Source: Avena insularis (taxonomy: Eukaryota > Streptophyta > Magnoliopsida > Poales > Poaceae). Taken from it: a stretch of 64,000 bases of DNA. The notes under the pieces are model-generated. The model made no database searches and was not told the DNA's origin. It saw nothing but the letters and a program-made list of their open reading frames with translations. The stretch spans positions 238,230,292-238,294,291 of the forward strand of contig CM042687.1 of assembly GCA_023614405.1 (NCBI GenBank), in the 5' to 3' direction. The position numbers were made by a program, and so were the translations under genes. This document shows, piece after piece, positions 49,995 through 61,344 of this stretch (the first letter of the stretch is position 1; each line of letters opens with the position of its first letter).

Positions 49995-51707
49995 TGTTGG
50001 AATTATGCCCTAGAGGCAATAATAAAGATGTTATTATTATAATTATTGTTCATGATAATGTTTATATTCCATGCTAGAATTGTATTAAGCGGAAACTTTA
50101 ATACTTGTGTGGTTTGTGAACAACACCGTGTCCCTAGTATGCCTCTATGGACTAGCTCATTGATCAATGATGGTTAAGGTTTCCTAACCATAGACATGAG
50201 TTGTCAATTGATAATGAGATCATATCATTGGGAGAATGATATGATGGACAAACCCAAACTAAGCGAAGCAATTAGATCGTGTCATCGTGTTCGTCTTTGC
50301 GAAGATTTTCTTATGTCAAATATTGTATCCCTTAGACCATGAGATAATACAACTCCCTGGTATCGGAAGAAAGCTTTGAGGTCATCAAACGTCATCCTAT
50401 GAGAGGGTGATCATAAAGGTGTCTCTCAAGTGATCGGAAAGTATCTGTTGGGTTGTATGTATCGAGATGGGATTTGTCCCTCCCAAGTCGGAGAGATATA
50501 CTTCGGGCCCACTCGGTAATCGATAACAACACCGCTTGCAAGCATGTGGTTAAGGAGTTAATCACAAAGTTAAATCGGATTACGGAACGAGTAAAGTACT
50601 TGCTGTGAACGAGATTGAACTAGGTATGACGGTACCGACGATCAAATCTCGGGCAAGTAAAATATCGTGAGACGAAGGGAATATATATATGGGATTGATT
50701 GAATCCTGGCATCATGGTTCATCCGATATGATCATCGATGAATGTGTGGGAGTCAATATGGGTTTCCAGACCCCGCTGTTGATTATTGATAGAAGATCAT
50801 GTCTGCATATTCTCGAACCCGCAGGGTCACACACTTAACGTGTCTCGATGCTAGGATAGATTGGATAATTGGTTTATGAGTTTTTGTTCGGAGTCTCGGA
50901 TGGGATCCGGGACATCACGAGAGGTTCCGGAGTGGTCCGGAGAATAAGATTCATATAAGGCAGTGCAGTTTTTGGAGTTTGGAATTGTTCCGGGTTAATC
51001 GGTATTGTACCGGAAGCTTCTAGAACCTTCCAGAAGGGGACCAACGTGGCCCCACCTTCCGGGAGGGGGCATGGGCCTATGAGGCAGTGCCCTGGCCGCA
51101 TTGGGCCAGGGGCACAAGGCCCCATAGGGCCCAGCCGGCCAAGGGGGTTTTAAACTCGAGATAGACCTTCTAGAAGGGGGGGTTTCCTTGCCCCCCACTC
51201 CTCCTCCTTTGGGGCCGCCGGTTTGGGCTTGGGAGGGCTAGGCTGCGCCTCTATATAAAGAGGGGTGGGGGCGCACCATCCCCCACACACCTTCCCCTCC
51301 AACCCTAGCCGCCCTGCTGCCCTCCTCTCTCCCTCCCGACTGCTTGTAGGCGAAGCCCTGCTGCAGAAATTCTCCACCAATTGCACCGCGCTGTCGCGTT
51401 GTAGATCCAACCCATCTCTCCACCATACTTGCTGGACCAAGGAAGGAGGAGACGTCGAGGTGTTGCACGTGTGCATCTCATGGAGGCACCGCCACTTGTG
51501 GTGCTAGATCGGATCGGATCGCGAGGAGGAGAAGCGAGTATGACTACATCACCCACGTTCCGACGAACGTTCCGCTGTGCGAATCTTCAAGGGTATGAAG
51601 ATCTAATCCAATCTCTCTCGTTGTTTGCATCTCCTAGATTATATCTTGGCTTTCCCTCTGTTCGCATCCGTAGAAAATTTTGATTTACTATGCCGCGAAA
51701 CCCTTCA
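49995..51707 (+). mobile_element. C3 3' LTR
   Basis: A 1.713-kb LTR, TGTTGGAATTATG to CCCTTCA, with TATA box 51252-51259. GATTC at 51708-51712 matches the left flank of the whole tandem. Confidence 0.93.
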
Positions 51708-51712
51708 GATTC

Positions 51713-51772
51713 ACCCTCATTTGCGGCACCCCGAGCATGAGCACGGGTACGGGCAGGAGAGGTATCACCCAT
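51713..51772 (-). pseudogene. gag: G gag N-terminal segment
   Basis: The first 20 codons of G gag (MGDTSPART...) end at the C2/C3 insertion; the frame resumes at 23401. On the coding strand the ATG follows TTCTTTCAG|G, a strong acceptor-like sequence. Confidence 0.8.
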
Positions 51773-52257
51773 CCTGAAAGAACAAAAGAAGATTAGACAA
51801 AGGATTCAAGGGAGCAAGACGGAAGATGAACAAGGAGTACTTGATTTGAAAGTATCATCTTATCAAGCATGGTAGTATCAAAGCATACTAATGTATACAC
51901 TCACCAACTGACTTACAAACCATGACAATGGAATGCTAAGATGTTACACACCAAGCAAAACTGAGATATCTTGGAACTCTGAGAATAGCAACCAAATACA
52001 GAGTACTTTTAGAGAAACAACCCCAAAACCACGATCCTAAAAGTTTTGAGATATGAGGTAAGGAATGAAAACCTTTTCAAACCAAATAAGGTAGGAGAAC
52101 TCCCGCATCAGAAACACACCAGAGAAGGAATAAAAAGAATCCTAGTCAGAGTTTCTACAAATAGTTTTTATCTTTCAAATAGTTTTGTCAACTTCTAGAC
52201 TCAACATCGACTAATAAAAGGGTTTCCTACAGGCAGTCCTGCTCTAATACCAAAACC
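51773..52257 (-). other. G leader and primer-binding site
   Basis: A 485-base leader without a gene. The reverse-strand primer site TGGTATTAGAGC (52241-52252) differs by one base from the Met-tRNA consensus and lies five bases from the LTR. Unlike F and H, there is no room for a pre-gag ORF. Confidence 0.8.
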
Positions 52258-55200
52258 TGTAGCACCCCCCGGGGTTAGGGTTATGTTGGGGTTCGTAGCA
52301 TGGAAAACAAAAAATTTCTACCGCATGCAAACAAACAAGACAAGATCTATCTACTATATTGTAGCAACGAGTCGATAGAGGAACTCATCCTCGAAGATTC
52401 CAAAGCGGTTAACAAGAGCAGATTCTCGTGGGTGATGTAGTCGTACTCTTGCCGATCTCAAGATCGCGTAGACGATCCTTCCGGCGCTGCGTTTCGGCAG
52501 CGCTTCCGCAGTCGGTCACACATTCGATACTCGATGGAGACCTTCCTCTCCCTTGTTCCAGTAGGCAGCGGAGGTTGTAGCACTCTCCTCCCGATTCCGG
52601 TAGCACGACGGCGTGGTGTCGGAAGTAGAGGGAAGATCCCGCAGGGCTTCGCCTTAAGACGATGCGAGTATGGTGGACTATGAGAGAGGCCTTGGTGATC
52701 TAGGGTTTAGAGGGCACCAAGGGGAGGGCTTGGCTGGCGGCTAGGGCTTGGAGAATCCCCAACTCGGTGAGTTGGAGGAACCCTAGGTGGCGGCGGCGAC
52801 TTGGAGGAGGCCGGCGGCTAGGGCTAGGGTTTTTGGGTGTGTGGGAGAGGGGCAGCCCTACCCCTCCTTAAATAGGTGGGAGGGTGCGGCTTGGGAGGAG
52901 GGAGTCCTCCCCCAAGTCGGCCTCCTTGGCCGGTGGGTGGAGGGAGGATACTTCCTCCCCAAGTAGTTTTCCTACTCTCCCTCCACCAAGCAAACTTGCC
53001 GTTTGACTTTTTCAAATTAGCGTTTGACTTTCAAACTAGGATTTGATTTCTCCCTTTATTTTGCCCAGCCAAGTGACCTAGTAAATGATGCAACCATTCC
53101 ATATTGTTATGACACATTCATGTACCCTTCCCCTCCGGAGTGCCGGACCTTCCGGACCCTTCTAGAACATTCCTTGTGAAAACACCGGAATCATTCCCAA
53201 ACTCCGAAACAGGACTTTCCTTATATGAATATTATTCTCCGGACCATTCTGGATCTCCTCGTGATATCCCGGATCCCATCCGAGACTCCGAACAACATTC
53301 AGTCTCTTTCTCATCATTCCATAACTACTCAACAACATCGAATCCTTAAGTGTGTCTCCCTACGGTTCGTGAATTATGCGGACATGATCAAGACACTTCT
53401 CCGATCAATAACCAATAGAGGAATCTGGAAATTCATATGGCTCCCACATATTTCTACGATAACTTTGCGATCAAAGGAAGCACTTACATACGATACCAAT
53501 TTCCCTTTGTCTCACGATAGTTTACTTATCCGAAGTTTTGATCGTCGGTATCTCTGCATACCTAGTTCAACCTCGTTACCGATAAGTACTCTTTTCTTGT
53601 TCCCGTGATATGTGATCACTTGTGAGCCAGTCACATGCTTGTAAGCTAATTGGATGACATTCCACCGAGAGGGCCCAGAGTATATCTATCCGTCATATGG
53701 ATGGACAAATTCCACTCTTGATCCATGTGTCTCAACCCATTCTTTCCGAACACTCAATGTCATCTTTATAGCCACCCAGTTACGGTGTGGTGTTTTATGT
53801 CATGAAAGCATCCTTCCGGTAATGGTTATTAGCATGATCTCATGGTCGAAGGAATTAGGTTACTATTCTCCTAATGATATGACCTTGTTATTAACAACAT
53901 CTCAAATGTTCATGATCAAGAAACCATGATCATCTATTAATCAACAAGCTAGTATTTTAAAGAGGCTTTACCAGGGACTCTAATTTAGTTTACAAATCAC
54001 ACAAGTATTAATGTTTTTGTGCAATACTATTATAGCATGAATGTAAACATTTATCATAAACACAAAGATATAATAATAACTACATTTATTATTGCATCTA
54101 GGGCATATCTCCAACAGGTTAAACTAACCTCAGATCACCATCTAAGATAAGTTCAACTCCCAAACACGGAAGATCACAGTATGATTCAGTAACATTACAG
54201 AACACATGGATTCAATAGCATAAGTTTAAACTCTTAGCAGAGTGAAATATTAGAGTTATTACAAACCAGAGGTCATAGACCCAACATTACATCGCTCAGC
54301 GAAAGCAAATTATGTTGTTCTACACAACAACTTAGAAAAAGGCCTAAGAGGCCGTAAACAAAAGTGACGTCCATCCCATAGTCCTCAGGCAGCTACCTGG
54401 GACCCCCAACTACTCGTCGACGTCAACGTAGAAGCCACCTTCAGTTGCAACCAGATCCTCTGTAGAAAAATAACAATGGCACAAGGCTGAGTACGAGAAT
54501 GTACTCCAAAAGACTTAGATAACCTAGTATCTATATGCTCTGGCTAGAAAGGTTTTCTCTGGGTTTACTTTTGCGAAAAGCAATCTTTATTTGTTAACAA
54601 GAGAGAGAAGAGGCTCATCTACTCAGAATCTTTTAAAAAGGGATAAGATAGCGACTTCATCATCTTATTCATCACATCTCGATAACGACCAGCTTCATCA
54701 GAACCTCCTATCTAGGATCACCCCCTCGACCCGGAGGAAGCATCCTTAAGCACACGTGGATCAACAAGTTTTATAGTGGTTAAAGTTATCTATGATCTTA
54801 GAATCTGGTCACCAAGCGTTCATAACCGTGAACACGGCTTTTCGAACAGATTAATACCCTGCAGGGGTGTACAACTTTACCCACACGTACCAACCGACTC
54901 TTAATGCCAAATATTATTAGCCCTCTTCCTTGGAAGGCCGGCAGAGGGTGGTTGGCCACGACCTTTACCTTGCTTTTGCCGAGACCATGAGTCACACAAT
55001 AAGTCTGATTCCGCCGTAACGGGTCAAATCCCGAAGCCGGTACTTAAAGATGTGAGGCGAGGTTGGTTTACGAGGGGCTCCATCCACCCCAAGCAACCCG
55101 GTCCACGCTTCCCTACCTGTTATGATGCACCTCCATCACCTCCTCTTTCGAAAACATTTTCAATGCGTATGCCAAATGGAAAGCCCGAACTATGTGACTC

Positions 55201-56114
55201 ATGGAAGCTAATAGGCAAGTTAGTTGCTCGTGGGGTTTTCCAGGCCCCGTGTGGTTATACGCTCGTCTCGGTTCCAAAGGCAAGAACTCAGTTCCTAGTG
55301 GTGGCGAGCATGGGACTACAAATACCACACCCAGTGTGGACTCCCGTACAAGCCTTAGCATATTTAGTTAAACTCCTTCGAGGATGTCACCATCTCCTAC
55401 CTTTCTAGATTCTCCAGCATCTCTGATTCATCATTCGGATAGATCAGACATTATTACTATGCATGGCTAAGCTGTCGATCTCAGAAGCTCTAGCAACGCT
55501 CAGATGCCAGACCTAGGTATGCTAGGAGCAGTGGATCAGGAGTATAAGGCTACAACAGGGAAACTATGCAACAGATAGGTAACACTAACTACTAACAAAA
55601 GACGACATTTGGAATCGTGTGCATCATAGCGAGAAAGTAATATAATTTAAGAAACATAGGTTCAGAATGAGAGGCTACGCTTGCCTTGTCCGTCAGTAGA
55701 CAGGTATGGATCTTCGGTGTTGTTGACTTCAGCTTCGGGTTCAGATCCTATCGCGAAGAACCAAATACCGGAAAGAGAGGCAACAATAAAGACATGGCAT
55801 CGATGCAATTCTCAAACAAGGATGATGATATGACAAGTTTAATTGCATTGAAATGGAACCCTAAACATGCTCGGCAATTTAAATGGGGTTTTCGAGGATT
55901 GAAAACCCTAACTCGGAAAACTTCAGAGACACATGAGAGGGGTTACTATGTTGTTCTAAATAAACTTGTCATTAAAGTTGATTAGCAATGCATGATTATA
56001 GCTTAAATAGGTAGAACTCATTTTTCTGAACATTTTGATATATTATTTGTATTTTTCTAACTTATAATGAATTAGTTATTGAATTTACAAATTTATATTA
56101 TTTTCTAAAATTAA
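52258..56114 (-). mobile_element. G 5' LTR, truncated and interrupted by a solo LTR
   Basis: It starts TGTAGCACCCC like the left LTR. It is interrupted at 52284-54116 and then collinear with 6811-8803 of the left LTR. It breaks off at about 56114 in favour of Copia sequence, so the promoter-proximal 1.15 kb is missing. Confidence 0.88.
52284..54116 (-). mobile_element. Solo Copia LTR (S)
   Basis: A single 1.83-kb Angela-like LTR (TGTTGGGG...CCAACA in window orientation) flanked by GGTTA at 52279-52283 and 54117-54121. It has no body and no partner. The intact target duplication fits removal of the body by recombination between the LTRs of one copy. It is related to the C1 LTRs but clearly diverged. 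Confidence 0.92.
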
Positions 56115-58598
56115 GGATGTTTTTGACCGCTGTCCAACGATCCACTCCTGGATCACTTTGATATCTTCTAGTCAAACTAACAACATATGCAATGTCGGGT
56201 CTAGTACATAGCATGGCATACATTAGAGATCCTATGGCTGAGGCATAGGGAGTCTTACTCATCCTTTCTCTATCTTCTGCCGTTGCTGGACTTTGAGTTT
56301 TACTCAAGGTCGTATTGGGCCACATGGGCAAGAACCCTTTCTTGCTATCTTCCATTCCAAACCTCTTTAGAACTTTGTCCAAATATGTACTTTGTGACAA
56401 TGATATTAGGCGTCTCGATCTATCTCTATAAATCTTTATGCCTAATATGTAAGCTGCTTCGCCAAGATCCTTCATTGAAAAACTATTATTCAAATATTCC
56501 TTGACACTATTAAGAAGGTCTACATCATTCCCAATCAATAATATGTCATCCACATATAGTATTAAGAATGCTACAGAGCTCCCACTCACTTTCTTGTAAA
56601 TACAAGCTTCTCCATAAGTTTGTATAAAACCAAAACTTTTGATCACCTTATCAAAACGTTGATTCCAACTTCGGGATGCTTGCTTCAATCCATAGATGGA
56701 CCGTTGAAGTTTGCATACCTTGTTAGCATCTTTAGGATCGACAAAACCTTTGGGTTGCATCATATACAACTCTTCATCAATGTCTCCATTGAGGAATGCT
56801 GTTTTGACATCCATCTGCCATATCTCATAATCGTAATATGCAGCGATTGCTAACATAATCCTCACAGACTTTAGCTTTCGCTCTTGGTGAGAAAGTCTCA
56901 TCGTAGTCAACTCCTTGAATTTGTCGAAACCCTTTTGCGTCAAGTCGAGCTTGATAGGCAGTAACATTCCCATCAGCATCTGTTTTCTTCTTGACGATCC
57001 AGTTGTTCTCGACCGCCTTCCGCCATCCGGTAAGTCCACCAAAGTCCATACTTGGTTTTCGTACATGGATCCAATCTCGGATTTCATGGCTTCTTGCCAT
57101 TTATTGGAATCTGGGCTCATCATTGCTTCCTCATATGTCTCAGGGTCATCGGTGTTGTCCACCAACATGACACTCATAATGGGATCATACCAATCTGGAG
57201 TGGTACGAGTTCTCGTTGACCTGCGAGGCTCTGTAGTATCTTCAACCGAAGTTTCATGATCATCATCATTAGCTTCCTCTCTTATTGGTGCAGGCACCAC
57301 AGGAACTTCTTCCGGTGCTGCGCTACTCGCAATTTTGAGAGAAGGTTCGACAACCTCGTCGAGTTCTACTTTCCTTCCAGTCACTTCTTTCGAGAGAAAT
57401 TCCTTCTCTAGAAAGGACCCATTCTTGGCAATGAAGATTTTGCCTTCGGATCTATGATAGAAGGTATACCCAATAGTTTCCTTCGGGTATCCTATGAAGA
57501 CGCATTTTTCCGCTTTGGGTTCAAGCTTGTCCGGCTGTAACTTCTTTACATAGGCTTCGCACCCCCAAACTTTAAGGAACGACAATCTAGGTTTCTTCCC
57601 AAACCATAATTCATACGGTGTCGTTTCAGATTTAGGGTGCCCTATTTAAAGTGAATGCGGCTGTTTCTAATGCATAACCCCAAAATGATAGCGGTAAATC
57701 TGTAAGTGACATCATAGAATGAACCATATCTAAGAGAGTTCGATTACGACGTTCAGACACACCATTACGCTGTGGTGTTCCCGGCGGTGTCAATCTGAAA
57801 GTATTCCGCATTTCTTTAAATGCTCGCCAAACTCGTAACTCAGATATTCACCTCCACGATCAGAACGTAGAAATTTAATCTTCTTGTTACGTTGATTCTC
57901 TACCTCACTTTGAAATTCCTTAAACTTCTCGAAAGTTTCGGACTTATGTTTCATGAAATAGATATACCCATATCTACTCAAGTCATCCGTGAAGGTAAGA
58001 ACATAACGATAACCACCGCGTGATGCTACACTCATTGGACCGCACACATCGGTATGTATGATTTCCAATAAGTCCGTAGCTCGCTCCATCATACCAGAAA
58101 ATGGAGTCTTAGTCATTTTACCCATCAGACATGCTTCGCATCTTTCAAGTGATTCGAAATCAAGTGATTCAAGAAGTCCATCGGAATGGAGTTTCTTCAT
58201 ACACTTCACTCCAATATGACCAAGACAACAGTGCCACATATAGGTTGAGTTATCGCTTAATTTCAAACGTTTAGCTTCAATATTATTAATATGTGTATTT
58301 CCACTATCGAGATTCAATAAGAATAGACCATCTATGAAAGGTGCATGTGCATAAAACATATTACTCATATAAATTGAACAACCATTATTCTCGGACTTAA
58401 ACAAGTAACCGTCTCACAACAAACATGACCCAGATATAATGTTCATGCTCAACGCAGGCACCAAATAACAATTATTTAAGTATAAAACTAATCCCGATGG
58501 TAGATGAAGAGGTAGCGTGACGACCGCGATCACATCAACCTTTGATCCATTTCCAACGCGCATCATCACCTAGTTCTTCGCTAGCTTCCGTTTATTCT
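56112..58598 (-). pseudogene. pol: Copia pol fragment C4 without LTRs
   Basis: Close relative of C1 13270-15745 in the same orientation. Frame 58404-57790 has pre-integrase, HCCLGHIGVK, CEACLMGK, HTDVCGP and SDRGGEYLS. The segment with the integrase Glu (57600-57800) is shifted. Frame 57585-56098 has 495 codons: CVFIGYP, the linker, WQMDVKTAFLNG and LYVDDILLIGND. It is more intact there than C1. It ends abruptly in early RNase H at about 56112 and in protease at 58598. There is no LTR, primer site or target duplication, so it arrived by rearrangement or is a leftover. Confidence 0.88.
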
Positions 58599-59507
58599 TG
58601 TCGGGGGTGTACCCCTAGGTACCCCAGAGTTGGTGCATCAAGTTATTCGATAGAGTGCTAAGTTAGTAAATTAAGAGACGAGAAATATAATTAGAACAAA
58701 GAAAAGGAGAAGAAAACTACACTTGGGCCGAATTAATACTAATTCGGCCTGGTCGGAATTCATCCTAGACCGAATTAGGCCATCCTAGGCCGAATCAGAG
58801 CAGCAGGAGCCGAATCAGGCTTATACCCAGTGTGGGCCGAATCATCTAAACCTCGGTCCAGTCAAACTCTATTGCACCCCGCCAGGAACCCCCGTCGAAT
58901 CATCTCACGTCGCCAGCTCCCGCCAAGACCCCGCTGAATCCCCACGTTGCCCCATCACCAACATCCACCCCGGGTGGGCCGCCCTTGGTTAATTCAGCCC
59001 ATCCTGGGGATCCTCGATGCCACCACTAGCAAGCCGGGTGGGCCGACACCGTGGCCCATCTCGGGATCACTCCCCCACCATAGCGCTTGGCCGTTGGACC
59101 AGGTTGACCGCGTGCCCCTGACGGGCCACCAAATGGGCACCACGGCTGGGACGGGAGAAGGATACCTTGGCTGGGCTCTCTCTCTCCCACCAGATCATTT
59201 TCTCCTCAGCCCGGTTGGGCTAAATTCATCCAGGACGAATCAACCTTGGGCCGAATAACAAGTAATTCGGCTGGGCCACTTCCTGACCCGGTTGGGCCAT
59301 TTGTCCCTAGTCCGAGTCAGTCTAGGCCCGGGCGGAATCTCCACACTGCCCAGGGCGATTGGGCCGAGTAATAATGACCCGTATGCCTCCTTTATTCACC
59401 TAGGGATGCTACCTCGACCGCTACATCGACATATCATTGAGCCAAGTCAAAGTCTTCATGTCACATGCCGGTCTTGGGACGCCTAGGCTCAGACTGGCAC
59501 ATGGCAT

Positions 59508-59640
59508 ATGGAATATGCCCTTGGCATCAAGAAGATGCCAGAGAATATGCCCTTGGCATCAAGAAGATGCTAGAGAATATGCCCTGGCATCTTCAAAGAT
59601 TCCAAGGCATATGTTGAGCATCTAAGAAGATGCCAGGAAT
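59508..59640 (+). repeat. 35-base direct repeat in the T LTR
   Basis: GAATATGCCCTTGGCATCAA occurs twice at 35-36 base spacing, followed by decayed copies (GAATATGCCCTGGCATC and others). Each unit can form a small hairpin (TGCCAAGGGCATA-like arms). Confidence 0.7.
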
Positions 59641-59693
59641 ATGCTATGCAGATACCAAGCGTGGGGAACAAGTCTTGTCCCCTGGGCTCCCCT

Positions 59694-59700
59694 TTATAAG
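59694..59700 (+). promoter_or_regulatory. TATA box of the T LTR
   Basis: TTTATAAGG lies in a C-rich context within the right third of the LTR, as expected for an LTR promoter. Confidence 0.55.
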
Positions 59701-60050
59701 GAGTACCAGGGGGATCGTTCTCTGGGAGGCCCCGAAGGGCTCTTCCCCTCTCTGCTCAATAGGAGCTCTTCTTCTTATTCTTCCTCCAATCTCATAGAGA
59801 GATCTAGATAGAGGCATAGGAGATACAGCTCAAGGAGCATGATTGTAGCCACAAGTATGGCAAGATTATAAGATATTAGCTGTAGGGAAAGAGGTGTTAT
59901 CTCCATATGAGAGCCTCAATCCTATATACATTGTATTTCTCTTTGTTCATACAGCGGTCTTCACTGCATCATCCCTCCCCGGATTCCTCCATGTCCATCG
60001 ACCCAACTTTAGCCTACCCATGGCATATGACGTGATACCACCATGACATT

Positions 60051-60068
60051 TGGCGCCCACCGTGGGGC
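60051..60068 (+). other. Primer-binding site of T
   Basis: TGGCGCCCACCGTGGGGC lies two bases after the LTR end. This is the type seen in Tat-lineage and related plant Gypsy elements, not the Met-tRNA type used by F, G and H. Confidence 0.7.
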
Positions 60069-60469
60069 CTTTTAGTGGCGTTGGTTGGGTTTCCATCCGT
60101 ACGGGAGCATCTTCATCAACCTCATCTTCATAGAGCACCTTCAGCCCCGCCAGGCGAACAGAGAATAGAGAGAGCACCTTCAGCTCATCCAGGCAAACAG
60201 AGAACAGAGAGAGCACCTTCATCTCCTCCAGGCGAACAAGAGAACAGAGAGCTAAGCGCAGGGATCTCCAAGTCTGACTCGGTAAGGCAGGTAAGACTCA
60301 GCAAGAGTGACTCAAACTCTTCTCCAACCTTACTGTAAGTAACAGATAACTCAGCCACCAACATCCGATACTTCACCCCGGGGAGAAAATAACTCAACCC
60401 GGGGACTAACAAGCGTATCCGTAGAATCACCTTTAGATGGAGAAAAACTTATATAGGTTTGGCTATGAA

Positions 60470-60970
60470 TTTGACCAGCTTATAGATGATTCTGATAGAA
60501 TTTAAGTCAGTTTATTTACGCTTTGAACTGACCTTTAACTCAGCTCACCAGCCAGCTTATTGATGATTCGGATATAATTTGAGTCAGTATATTTATGCTT
60601 TGGATTAACCTTTAGCTCAGCTCGTCAGCCAGCTTATTGATGATTCAGATAGAATTTGAGTCAGTTTATTTACGCTTTGAACTGACCTTTAACTCAACTC
60701 ACAAGCCAGCTTATTTATAATTCAGATAGAATTTGAGTCAGCTTATTTATGATTCTGACAGAATTTGAGTCGGTTATTTATGCTCTGGATTGATCCTTAA
60801 CTCAGCTCACCAGCCAGCTTATTGATGATTCATATAGAATTTGAGTCAGTTTATTTATGCTTTGGATTAACCTTTAACTCAGCTCACTAGCCAGCTTATT
60901 GATGATTCGGATATAATTTGAGTCAGTTTATTTATGCCTCAGATTAACCTTTAACTCAGCTCAGTAGCTT
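60470..60970 (+). repeat. Tandem array 1 in T, unit about 77 bases
   Basis: About six copies share GCCAGCTTAT, ATTTGAGTCAGTTTATTTA and CTTTAACTCAGCTCAC at roughly 77-base spacing; one unit is partly duplicated near 60720-60780. The flank 60069-60469 and the decayed sequence 60970-61340 show no gene, only CAGCTT/ATCTC-rich remnants of the same motifs. Confidence 0.85.
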
Positions 60971-61344
60971 ATCTCTGATTCGGACTAACATTTGATTCAG
61001 CTTGCCAGGGTATATTATAATTCGGATTTATATTCGGACTTGGCGTACTAGCTCATCTCTGCTTCGGACTAAAGTTTGATTCAGCTCGCCAGATTGCCAG
61101 GTTATGTTATATCTCGGATTGATATTTCACTATCTTGCCAGGTTATCTCGTATCTCAGATGACTATTTGCCAGCTTATCATATCTCAAATCTATATCTCA
61201 TATCAACATATCGAATCAGATCTCTCAGCGATTAGCCCTATTATCATATCCCAAAACTTAATCTCAGATCAATATCTCGGATCCATATCAGAGGCAAATT
61301 GACATCATCTCATCGGATCAAATTGTATCTTGGTAAACAGATGA

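Larger units (their letters stand above)
23402..51707 (+). mobile_element. Tandem Copia array C2/C3: LTR-body-LTR-body-LTR, hosting element H
   Basis: Three LTRs in direct orientation (23402-25118, 30324-32039, 49995-51707) alternate with two bodies (25119-30323 and 32040-49994, the second holding H). A single target duplication GATTC flanks the whole block (23397-23401 and 51708-51712). None separates the two units, which share the middle LTR. This is the structure expected from unequal recombination between LTRs of one inserted copy. The elements are Angela-like with a 1.71-kb LTR, a different subfamily from C1. Confidence 0.9.
6786..56114 (-). mobile_element. Gypsy element G (chromodomain type), split by nested insertions
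   Basis: A reverse element with LTRs at 6786-9956 and 52258-56114 (the latter truncated). Its own sequence is the LTRs plus 9957-10771, 19816-23401 and 51713-52257. The internal gaps are filled by C1 and by C2/C3, each flanked by perfect 5-bp target duplications. The left flank is TGAAA at 6781-6785; the matching right copy is not visible because the right LTR is rearranged. Gene order read leftwards is gag, protease, reverse transcriptase, RNase H, integrase and chromodomain-like tail. Three in-frame TGA codons inactivate it, at 23024, 21293 and 10042. Confidence 0.88.
58599..60048 (+). mobile_element. LTR of element T (Tat-like or non-autonomous Gypsy)
   Basis: A 1.45-kb LTR from TGTCGGGGGTGTACCCC to CCATGACA, immediately followed by a primer site. 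It contains clustered GGCCGAAT/ATTCGGCC motifs (58725-58850, 59216-59275), a short 35-base direct repeat (about 59508-59640) and a TATA box. The family is not identified. The left edge abuts C4 with no detectable duplication, since the other end of T is not in the window. Confidence 0.75.

Noticed and set aside
56112..58598. C4 as a complete Copia insertion
   Set aside because: No LTRs, primer site, polypurine tract or target duplication; both ends lie within pol.
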